Shown: positions 1-5,174 of the stretch, piece by piece | Numbering within the stretch: the stretch's first letter is position 1 | How the letters are laid out: every line of letters begins with the position of its first letter | Assembly: GCA_013374505.1 (NCBI GenBank) | Contig: QENJ01000274.1 | Location: forward strand, 1 to 6,455 | DNA from: Candidatus Methanophagaceae archaeon | Lineage (GTDB): Archaea > Halobacteriota > Syntropharchaeia > Alkanophagales > Methanospirareceae | Reading direction: 5' to 3' | Length of the DNA: 6,455 bases | Made by a program: the position numbers and the translations under genes | The notes under the pieces: model-generated | What the model was told of the DNA's origin: nothing | Database searches by the model: none | Seen by the model: only the letters and a program-made list of their open reading frames with translations

Positions 1-467
1 CCCTGCAACGTATCGGATGGGCATGTCCTGAAATATAGGTCATTGTCCTCGTATGTAGAGAAATCAGGCGCAGTATTGGATGACGAAATCTGGATAACGC
101 CTTTGCCCGTTGTGATGTCTATGATCGCCATGCTGGGTCCACTACTCGTTGTTCCGATTATTGCGGGGACTTTATCTACTTTAACGAGCTTATTTGCTGC
201 GTCCACGGCTGAATTTTCTGACGTCTGTGTATCTTCTACTATCGCCGTAATATCTACACCAAGTACACCTCCGTTTTCGTTTACCTCTTTCACCGCAAGT
301 TTAGCCGCGTCCGTCATGGGTCCGCCATAAGTGCCCAGGTCTCCTGTCAATGCTTGCATAATACCGATTTTCACTTCTTTTTCTGCTCCTACGGCACTGC
401 CGATTAAAAATAGCGACAGAACTAACGATACTGTAACTAAACCAACTAAAATCACTTTTGTTTTCAT
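1..467 (-). CDS. LivK-like ABC transporter substrate-binding protein (partial, C-terminus beyond window)
   Basis: Reverse-strand frame opening with ATG at 467-465 and running without a stop off the left edge (155 codons visible). An ideal Shine-Dalgarno sequence, TAGGAGGTG, lies a few bases upstream (472-480). Residues 1-28 form a signal peptide: basic start (MKTK), long hydrophobic core, and likely cleavage after AVGA. The mature part begins EKEVKIGIMQALTGDLGTYG and continues with AVKEVNENGGVLG and VKVDKVPAIIGTTSSGPSMA, then ISSSNTAPDFS and LYFRTCPSD near the edge. This order is the standard lobe-1 pattern of the type I periplasmic-binding family (Peripla_BP_6/LivJ-LivK), and the GTTSSG segment lies where these proteins hold the amino-acid carboxylate. 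By family it would bind a branched-chain amino acid, amide or related ligand outside the cell and deliver it to a LivHMGF permease. The permease genes are not in the window, and the ligand cannot be read from the sequence. The family call is secure; the specificity is not. Confidence 0.93.
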   Translation of the reverse strand, partial: MKTKVILVGLVTVSLVLSLFLIGSAVGAEKEVKIGIMQALTGDLGTYGGPMTDAAKLAVKEVNENGGVLGVDITAIVEDTQTSENSAVDAANKLVKVDKVPAIIGTTSSGPSMAIIDITTGKGVIQISSSNTAPDFSTYEDNDLYFRTCPSDTLQ

Positions 468-514
468 AATACACCTCCTATTTGGTTCTTCAAAAAAACG
501 ATAGATTAGTATGA

Positions 515-525
515 GCTTAAAAAGG
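515..525 (-). promoter_or_regulatory. Candidate TATA box for the LivK-like gene
   Basis: On the minus strand this reads CCTTTTTAAGC. Its centre is about 52 bases upstream of the ATG at 467, so a start site 25-27 bases downstream would leave a leader of about 25 bases that includes the strong Shine-Dalgarno sequence. The match to an archaeal TATA box is only fair and the region is AT-rich, so this is a suggestion. Confidence 0.3.
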
Positions 526-601
526 TAGTAGTTTTTTTCTGATATGTGCATGAATATCGTGTCTATATGTCAAACATAATCAAACAAAAATAATATTAAT
601 A

Positions 602-611
602 AAATTATATT
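602..611 (+). promoter_or_regulatory. Candidate TATA box for the 583-residue membrane protein gene
   Basis: The sequence AAATTATATT has its core (604-611) centred about 26 bases before the ATG at 634, which is the usual archaeal distance between TATA box and transcription start. Upstream bases are A-rich, as expected for a BRE. No Shine-Dalgarno sequence precedes the ATG (CTAAAGAT), so the transcript is probably leaderless. The surrounding DNA is very AT-rich, which raises the chance of a coincidental match. Confidence 0.45.
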
Positions 612-633
612 AGACTATGTTAGAACTAAAGAT

Positions 634-2385
634 ATGATACAAAAAGTGGCCGTTGTTTTTGTCTTGCTTTTGCTTTTATTACTGATGCCGGCATCCGCAC
701 AATCGGCTTCGGACATAGCAGATCAGCATAAAAAAATACTCGATACCTATTCAAAGGTCATTGATACCGTTAGTTACAATGGCACCACATATCACATCAT
801 AAAATACTATAATGTTTTTCCATATGCAGACGGTATTGAGATCATCACAGCCGAGGGTTCGCAGGTCACTGACCCGGCAATCGCAAAATCTGTTTTTACA
901 CAATCTGCATGGAAAACGGCCGCCATACGATTTAAGCAATACGATATTGCGGCTTTGCAAGGCATTAATAAAACGATACAGGCGGTTTATGATGCCATAG
1001 CCCCAATTGACGCTGCTGCAAGTTCTATGATAGCTAAAATGACCGAGTTAAAAAGCCTATATCTTTTTGGTGAAGGTGCATGGGACGTCATGAAAAGTGC
1101 ATATCCGGACATAACCACGCTTGAAAGCGAATTAAACGTATTAAATGAATCTTTAAATGTGTGGGGTGCCGCTTCTACAAGTGTAACTACTAATCTTACT
1201 GAGATTATCCGTGGTTTTGAAGATTCATGGACCTGTAAAGAACAGGAACCCGAATTACGGCAGAATATTCAAGAGACACTGCCAGCTCTTGAGGCGCTAA
1301 AGGCAGAAACGGAGTATATTGGTAGTTACCTATCTAATGTAAGTAGCACCCTTACCGATGCTGAACGCGCACTGAACTCCACTACTAACACAACTTCGGA
1401 AACAACGACTGCGGGATCAATAGTCCACGAAGAAATAGCTACATTTGCAGATTCTGTTGGTGATTTGAATGCTCAAGTAAACGCAATAGTAGCGAATCTT
1501 TCGCCAATTTCTGGCTCAATATTAGAGCAAAGTTCCGGGTTATCCACTGTTGTGAACGTCACGAGTGACGAGACGGACATAATATATGATTCTTTATATG
1601 TGTCCTGGAATTCGAGACGAAAAGCACCTATCATGGTTTATTCCACACTGGGAGGAATTGTAGCCGTGGTATTCGCGATAATATTTGGTGCTTTGATCTA
1701 CGTAATGGGTAGCGAGAGTCTTAAACGGCCCACAAAAGGAGAAGGAGTAACGGGTGAAGCGGAAAGAGGAATGGGACTAAATGCCCGAGGTAGTACAAAC
1801 AGAGCTATTACAGGTGTGATAATTACTGCTGTTGGTTTGATCTTGCTTCTGTATTCATTCCTAACGGCATATAAGTTCTGTATTGGCGAATTTACGTTGG
1901 ATGAGTCCTTTGTAATGAGGGTCATCTTCCTTAGCTGTATGATTGGAATCGGAGTCTATCTAACGGAAAAGGGTGCTACGTTACCCGAACATTCTATGAT
2001 TACTGGTATAATATTAATACCCATTGGATTGACCCTGCTTTGCTTTTCGTTCATGGTTGCAAATACGTTTGTCAATAGAGAATTTATCTTCTTCACAGAG
2101 CTGTTTATCGCGAAGATTGCCTTCCTTATATGTATGATAGCAATTAGCGGTTATCTGACGAGCAAGGGTGTGGCGCTAACGGATCGTCCTATGGTTACAG
2201 GGGTTATACTTACACCCATAGGGGCTGTGATGCTTTTATATTCGTTTATAACCGCAAGTGTGTTTGTTAGCAGCGAATTTATGGATCATAATACCTTTAT
2301 AATAGTATTGATATACTTCATGTGTATGGTTGGTATCGGCGGGTATTTAACAGGACGAGGCGTGTCACAACTATTAAAAAGATAG
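634..2385 (+). CDS. Secreted/membrane protein with sequon-rich ectodomain and triplicated two-helix C-terminal module
   Basis: I do not recognise a named family. Residues 1-23 are a signal peptide (MIQK, a run of seven Leu, then PASAQ). Residues 24 to about 330 are predicted extracellular: a short beta-rich stretch near 45-90, then long helical segments (roughly 100-195 and 205-250), a Thr/Ser-rich linker at 249-260, and more helix to about 320. Nine N-X-S/T sequons fall here (N49, 112, 171, 187, 235, 248, 252, 288, 308) and none in the membrane part. A transmembrane helix spans about 334-358, followed by a basic, presumably cytoplasmic loop (359-390). Then come three copies of a module of about 60 residues (392-450, 456-515, 521-580), each with two hydrophobic helices and a shared C-M-x(4-5)-GYLT-like motif. 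Expected topology is N-outside with seven membrane helices, C-terminus inside. No kinase, HAMP, ATPase or protease motif is visible. A receptor, cell-envelope or transport-accessory role is possible but unproven. ATG 634 is the only plausible start. It is divergent from the LivK-like gene and convergent with grpE. Confidence 0.85.
   Translation: MIQKVAVVFVLLLLLLLMPASAQSASDIADQHKKILDTYSKVIDTVSYNGTTYHIIKYYNVFPYADGIEIITAEGSQVTDPAIAKSVFTQSAWKTAAIRFKQYDIAALQGINKTIQAVYDAIAPIDAAASSMIAKMTELKSLYLFGEGAWDVMKSAYPDITTLESELNVLNESLNVWGAASTSVTTNLTEIIRGFEDSWTCKEQEPELRQNIQETLPALEALKAETEYIGSYLSNVSSTLTDAERALNSTTNTTSETTTAGSIVHEEIATFADSVGDLNAQVNAIVANLSPISGSILEQSSGLSTVVNVTSDETDIIYDSLYVSWNSRRKAPIMVYSTLGGIVAVVFAIIFGALIYVMGSESLKRPTKGEGVTGEAERGMGLNARGSTNRAITGVIITAVGLILLLYSFLTAYKFCIGEFTLDESFVMRVIFLSCMIGIGVYLTEKGATLPEHSMITGIILIPIGLTLLCFSFMVANTFVNREFIFFTELFIAKIAFLICMIAISGYLTSKGVALTDRPMVTGVILTPIGAVMLLYSFITASVFVSSEFMDHNTFIIVLIYFMCMVGIGGYLTGRGVSQLLKR
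1807..2373 (+). repeat. Three tandem ~64-residue membrane modules within one gene
   Basis: Protein-level repeats at residues 392-450, 456-515 and 521-580 (DNA 1807-1983, 1999-2178, 2194-2373). Each begins [IV]TG[VI]I, has an LL-[YC]-SF segment in the first helix, a short acidic loop ([GRS]EF), and ends with C-M-[IV]-[GA]-I, then YLT-x-[KR]-G. Endings read CMIGIGVYLTEKG, CMIAISGYLTSKG and CMVGIGGYLTGRG. The DNA copies have diverged, so this is an old duplication rather than a recent tandem repeat. Confidence 0.85.
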
Positions 2386-2422
2386 TAATGCCTGCGTTGA
2401 AGCATAAACCTACGTAAATAAC

Positions 2423-3187
2423 TCATTCTAGCACTTTAGAATCCGCCTTCTCGCTATTTTCGCGTATCGCTATCTTCACCATCGCAGGTCTTATGACTTT
2501 ATCATGGAGTACATAACCCTTTCTTGTTACTGCAATAACCGTATTCTCCGGGTGTGTCTCGTTTACCTCTCTTGATACCACCTCATGCCTGAATGGATCG
2601 AACTTCTCACCTTCTGCTTTTATCTCCTCGAGCCCCTCTCTTTCCATAAGCTCCTTGAATTGCTTTACGGTCATTTCCACACCTTTTACCAGACCTTCTG
2701 ACTCATTATTCTCGCTAGCATGCACAATCGTAAGCTCTAAATAGTCCTTTATTGGTAACAACTCCGATACAAAGCCTTTGAGGATATAATCAGCAAAATC
2801 GCGTTTGTCCTTCTCCGCTCTACGCTTATAGTTCTCAAATTCCGCCTGTAAATATTGTAATTCAGCAGTTTTTTCATCTGCTTTCTTTGATCCCTCGTCC
2901 TGATACAGAAACGTTAATTCACGTTTCTTTGCAGCGAATTCATCTTCCAGAATCTCAATAGCGTCTACTATCTCATCCGGTTCCACGTCCTCTTCTTTAC
3001 CGTTCAAACTCGTGGTTGTTCGCTCCAGTTCATTTGTTATACCACGTAATTCGCCTCTTATACCAATCAGCTTGTCTAACTCAGACTCTACCGATTCAAT
3101 ACAACCTTTGACTCCGCTTTGCAATTGCTGTAGCCTTTCCCTAAACGCATTTGTTCTATCATTACCGTTTTTGTTATCTTTGCCCAT
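2423..3187 (-). CDS. grpE: GrpE, nucleotide-exchange factor for DnaK (Hsp70)
   Basis: 254 residues from ATG 3187. GrpE releases ADP from the cytoplasmic Hsp70 DnaK and so drives its substrate cycle with DnaJ. Diagnostic parts are present: the long-helix region LQAEFENYKRRAEKDKRDF (113-131), GFVSELLPIKDYLE (138-151), and the C-terminal beta domain with FDPFRHEVV (196-204), PENTVIAVTRKGYVLHDK (213-230) and IRPAMVKIAI (232-241). The core from about residue 105 matches ordinary GrpE length. The 104 residues before it are extra: charged and heptad-like (25-62, 72-95), with an acidic patch KEEDVEPDE (64-72), probably an extended coiled coil. An in-frame TTG at 3208 would add seven residues but has no ribosome site and is not preferred. 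For ATG 3187 the AAAGG just upstream is too close to be a good Shine-Dalgarno site. dnaK and dnaJ, often adjacent, are not here. It is divergent from mfnF (73 bases apart). Confidence 0.95.
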   Translation of the reverse strand: MGKDNKNGNDRTNAFRERLQQLQSGVKGCIESVESELDKLIGIRGELRGITNELERTTTSLNGKEEDVEPDEIVDAIEILEDEFAAKKRELTFLYQDEGSKKADEKTAELQYLQAEFENYKRRAEKDKRDFADYILKGFVSELLPIKDYLELTIVHASENNESEGLVKGVEMTVKQFKELMEREGLEEIKAEGEKFDPFRHEVVSREVNETHPENTVIAVTRKGYVLHDKVIRPAMVKIAIRENSEKADSKVLE

Positions 3188-3228
3188 AACCTTTAGAAAG
3201 AAAAGCAAAAGAAATAACTTTTCTTAAT

Positions 3229-3258
3229 GGAGGTTCTTTCTCATAGTAAAAGAGAAAG
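3229..3258 (+). promoter_or_regulatory. GGAGGT plus 7-bp inverted repeat in front of mfnF
   Basis: GGAGGT (3229-3234) is followed at once by CTTTCTC (3236-3242), a nine-base loop, and the exact complement GAGAAAG (3252-3258), ending two bases before the mfnF ATG at 3261. The GGAGGT is 26 bases from the ATG, too far for normal use unless the hairpin folds and brings it close. No nearer Shine-Dalgarno site is present. The same DNA lies upstream of grpE on the other strand, so it could instead be an operator shared by the two divergent genes. The symmetry is seen; its function is inferred. Confidence 0.4.
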
Positions 3259-3260
3259 CT

Positions 3261-4265
3261 ATGTTTGTGGGTATAGATGTTGGGGGCGCGAATACGAAAA
3301 TAGCCACTTCCGAGGGGCTCGTGGAGTCGATTTACGCGCCTTTATGGCGAAATAAAGCGGTTCTACATGACGTGCTAGCCAAAGCGAAACAGAAGTTTGA
3401 GCCGGAGATAGAAGCAGTAGGCATGGTGATGACCGGTGAGCTATGTGACTGCTTTGTATCGAAAAGAGAAGGAGTATTGCACATCAAAAACGCCTTAGCC
3501 TCCTCGTTTGATAAACTCAAATTCCTTGATCGCAATTGCATGTTTAGAGACGGTTCTGATGTAGATAAAGACCCTCTTGCCTTTGCAGCCACGAACTGGC
3601 TCGCTTCTGCGAAGCTCGTGTCGGATCAATATGGCGATGTAATATTCATTGACATCGGCAGTACCACGACGGATGTGATTCCAATAGTGGCGGGAGAGCT
3701 AAAAGCAGATAGAAGAGACCTTGAAAGACTTAAATCGCACGAACTAATCTATTCCGGAATTATAAGAACCAATGTTGCCACATTGCTGAACAAAGTCAAG
3801 ATCGGCGGAGACGAATACCGGACTTCTTCTGAACTTTTCGCATTAACTGCTGATGCTTACCTCGTGCTCGGGTGCCTAACTGCGGAGGATTACAGTTGTG
3901 AAAGCCCGGACAGCTATGCCTTTGCAAATCGCGAGACGACAGAAAAGAGCAGACTAAGTGCGATGCGAAGGCTGGCGAGAGTGGTGTGCAGTGACCTTGA
4001 AGAGCTGGGGGAAGAGGGTACTGTTCGTATTGCGGAGCAAGTGAAAAGAGCACAGGTAGAGGAGTTGTCTGCTGCGATGGCAGAGATGAAGGATAGATAT
4101 GGATTACAGATAGCGGTATCCACGGGAGTAGGCGAATTCATCGCGAGAGAAGCGGCGGAAGTGTTGAATATACAGTTCATATCGCTTTCTGCACGTTATG
4201 GACGTACGATTTCGGCTGCTTTTCCAGCTTATGCGGTGGCAAAGTCGCTGGAACGCAGTTTGTAA
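3261..4265 (+). CDS. mfnF: MfnF-type methanofuran biosynthesis enzyme (hydantoinase/oxoprolinase-like ASKHA family)
   Basis: 334 residues, the usual length for the H4MPT-linked C1-transfer family protein now known as MfnF. In Methanocaldococcus the enzyme joins 5-(aminomethyl)-3-furanmethanol diphosphate to gamma-glutamyltyramine, forming the ether-linked core of methanofuran, the first C1 carrier of methanogenesis. Sequence marks are the N-terminal phosphate-1 loop GIDVGGANTK (4-13), VMTGELCDCF (56-65), AATNWLASA (109-117), the phosphate-2 loop FIDIGSTTTDVIPI (129-142), and a C-terminal glycine-rich STGVGEFIAREA (287-298), all in the order expected of this actin-fold family. The start is set by MFVGIDVGG, where family members begin. 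It is apparently first in an operon with a 23-codon mini-ORF and cooT. The gene implies a host that uses methanofuran: a methanogen, anaerobic methane/alkane oxidiser or Archaeoglobus-like organism. Family placement is firm; the exact reaction is by homology. Confidence 0.9.
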   Translation: MFVGIDVGGANTKIATSEGLVESIYAPLWRNKAVLHDVLAKAKQKFEPEIEAVGMVMTGELCDCFVSKREGVLHIKNALASSFDKLKFLDRNCMFRDGSDVDKDPLAFAATNWLASAKLVSDQYGDVIFIDIGSTTTDVIPIVAGELKADRRDLERLKSHELIYSGIIRTNVATLLNKVKIGGDEYRTSSELFALTADAYLVLGCLTAEDYSCESPDSYAFANRETTEKSRLSAMRRLARVVCSDLEELGEEGTVRIAEQVKRAQVEELSAAMAEMKDRYGLQIAVSTGVGEFIAREAAEVLNIQFISLSARYGRTISAAFPAYAVAKSLERSL

Positions 4266-4290
4266 AGAACTAAGGAGGAGTCGGTAGAAA

Positions 4291-4362
4291 ATGGTTCAAA
4301 GGACTTGTTTTGTAAGAAGTAAAGGACGTAAAAGAATGTTTTACGAGAAAGGAGGTAGCTAA
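4291..4362 (+). CDS. Possible 23-residue mini-protein or translated leader between mfnF and cooT
   Basis: ATG 4291 to TAA 4362 encodes a basic peptide starting MVQRTCFVRSKGRKRM and ending in YEKGGS. It has its own excellent Shine-Dalgarno sequence, AAGGAGGA (4272-4279), 11 bases before the ATG. Its last codons (GGA GGT AGC) lie over the Shine-Dalgarno site of cooT, and its stop is four bases from the cooT ATG, an arrangement typical of translational coupling. It lies 25 bases after the mfnF stop. No known family is recognised. It could be a genuine small protein, a leader that sets cooT translation, or chance. The strong ribosome site is the main support. Confidence 0.4.
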   Translation: MVQRTCFVRSKGRKRMFYEKGGS

Positions 4363-4366
4363 ATTT

Positions 4367-4558
4367 ATGTGCGAATCAAGTGTGCTAATAGAAAAAGAAG
4401 GGGGTAGAGAATTACTGATGGAGGATGTGGTTCACGTAGAAATTGATGGCGAGACTATAACATTCAGGGGGATATTAGGTGAGACAAAACATGCAAAGGG
4501 TCGGCTAAAAGAGATTAATCTGATGAAGCATATGATAATACTGGAAGAATGCAAGTAG
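4367..4558 (+). CDS. cooT: CooT-family nickel-binding protein
   Basis: 63 residues, the standard length of the CooT family. It begins MCESSVLIEK and contains LLMEDVVHVEIDGETI (17-32), IRGILGE-like FRGILGETK (33-41), GRLKEINLMKHMIILEE (45-61), matching the family pattern of MC at the start, an L-MEDV-x-V centre, a G-[ED]-x-K turn and a K-x-x-IILEE end. In Rhodospirillum rubrum CooT is a small dimeric protein that binds Ni(II) through Cys2 and takes part in nickel supply to CO dehydrogenase; Cys2 is conserved here. Additional possible ligands are H23, H42, H55 and C62. Shine-Dalgarno GGAGGT (4351-4356) precedes the ATG by 10 bases. Downstream of mfnF and the mini-ORF, it most likely shares their transcript. 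In this setting nickel could be destined for CODH/ACS, methyl-CoM reductase cofactor F430 or hydrogenase; the target is inferred, not seen. Confidence 0.85.
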   Translation: MCESSVLIEKEGGRELLMEDVVHVEIDGETITFRGILGETKHAKGRLKEINLMKHMIILEECK

Positions 4559-4695
4559 TTCTAGGCGTGTAGTACGGATGTGATATACGTTGTTGACATT
4601 GCAGAGCGAAAAGGCGTGGGGCAGCATCGAAATAGCAGAAATTGAATTTGTTTGTACGTCCTTACGAATTCCGCAAGATTGAACGCTTGATACTA

Positions 4696-4941
4696 TCAAA
4701 ACAGGCCGGTCAACAACTGTAGAATAATCACGATGACAGCACCGATTATGCCACCAATCGCACATATCAGAATGACAAGCCATGAGTACGCGATGTCCAA
4801 TCCAAGAACGAGGTTTGCAACAAAAAGAGTAATCAACCCCAGGACTGAGTTTATGATCAGATATATAACGCTCTTGAACACTCGGAACAACAGGTAGACT
4901 ATTACAATCATAGCAAAAAGAATAAGCAGTTCTGCTAACAT
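4696..4941 (-). CDS. BofA-family (SigmaK-processing-inhibitor-like) small membrane protein
   Basis: 81 residues, almost wholly hydrophobic. Helices are likely at about 2-19, 24-48 and 53-79. The family signature is clear in the second half: LIINSVLGLITLFVANLV (28-45, with the N-S-x-L-G-L core), then ICAIGGIIGAVIVIILQLL (59-77, with the AIGG-x-x-GA turn) and a short hydrophobic end. In Bacillus BofA restrains the SpoIVFB protease during sporulation. Archaea neither sporulate nor have sigma-K, so the archaeal members have no established role; regulation of a membrane protease is only a guess. The start ATG 4941 has an AGGGGGTG ribosome site about seven bases upstream. Its first bases overlap the end of a small frame on the same strand (4935-5078), suggesting coupled translation. 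It is convergent with cooT across 137 bases in which I see no gene. Confidence 0.82.
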   Translation of the reverse strand: MLAELLILFAMIVIVYLLFRVFKSVIYLIINSVLGLITLFVANLVLGLDIAYSWLVILICAIGGIIGAVIVIILQLLTGLF

Positions 4942-5078
4942 CTATTCGCACCCCCTACCACTCTTATTGCGGCTTCATACACCATTCCCTGCTCTTGTTG
5001 CTTTATCCTCATCGGTTCATTCATGGCTTTATCCGAGTAACAGGAACTATTACGGGTAGTTTTTCCCTTTTTCGGCAT
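4935..5078 (-). CDS. Possible 47-residue small protein overlapping the bofA start
   Basis: Open frame from ATG 5078 to TAG 4935, overlapping the bofA start codon (sequence ATGTTAG). The first 15 residues (MPKKGKTTRNSSCYS) look weakly protein-like. The rest, DKAMNEPMRIKQQEQG followed by MVYEAAIRVVGGANRC, looks like real helical protein. There is no good ribosome site before ATG 5078, but a strong TATA box at 5120-5127 would start transcription near 5097. The overlapping frame 5021-5095 may hold the true N-terminus. No family is recognised. Either this is a small gene transcribed with bofA, or part of one small gene with a frame disruption. Confidence 0.35.
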   Translation of the reverse strand: MPKKGKTTRNSSCYSDKAMNEPMRIKQQEQGMVYEAAIRVVGGANRC

Positions 5079-5095
5079 ATAGCTTCGTGCCTCAT
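5021..5095 (-). CDS. Short frame (24 residues) directly downstream of a strong TATA box; possible N-terminal part of a disrupted small gene
   Basis: ATG 5095 to TGA 5021 encodes MRHEAICRKREKLPVIVPVT followed by RIKP. Its ATG lies about 28 bases from the centre of the TATA box, which fits a leaderless or nearly leaderless transcript, and a GAGGT also sits seven bases upstream. Read together with the second half of the frame at 4935-5078, a single -1 shift near base 5036 would join VIVPVTR to DKAMNEPMRIKQ. That could reflect a sequencing error, a decayed gene or recoding. I see no classical slippery heptamer at the join. Confidence 0.25.
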   Translation of the reverse strand: MRHEAICRKREKLPVIVPVTRIKP

Positions 5096-5119
5096 TCTAT
5101 TACCTCTATATTAGTGCAC

Positions 5120-5127
5120 TATATAAA
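5120..5127 (-). promoter_or_regulatory. Archaeal TATA box upstream of the bofA small-ORF unit
   Basis: On the minus strand this reads TTTATATA, a perfect archaeal consensus. A start site 25-27 bases downstream falls near 5097, just before the ATG at 5095 and about 155 bases before the bofA ATG. The promoter therefore serves either a small gene ahead of bofA or a long bofA leader. Confidence 0.6.
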
Positions 5128-5174
5128 GGATTCTTGTATTTATTGCTATGGTATAGAAATATATTACAATTACA

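Noticed and set aside
43..330. Plus-strand frame of 95 codons at the left edge
   Set aside because: It lies antisense to the LivK-like gene, whose signal peptide, family motifs and ribosome site are clear; the plus-strand product shows no domain and no ribosome site.
532..538. Run of seven T as a terminator on the plus strand
   Set aside because: No plus-strand gene precedes it; it lies within a divergent promoter region and is likely base composition.
3188..3208. Upstream TTG start for grpE
   Set aside because: It adds only seven residues, has no ribosome site, and the ATG at 3187 begins a normal hydrophilic N-terminus.
3796..4180. Two minus-strand frames inside mfnF
   Set aside because: They are shadows of the well-supported mfnF coding sequence and have no ribosome sites or motifs.
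4559..4695. Convergent gap between cooT and bofA as a site for an RNA gene or terminator
   Set aside because: Only weak short symmetries (for example AAATTGAATTT) and no T-run, tRNA-like fold or extended stem were found.
4505..4951. 148-codon minus-strand frame covering bofA
   Set aside because: It overlaps the clear BofA-family frame entirely and also runs antisense into cooT; its translation lacks recognisable family features.
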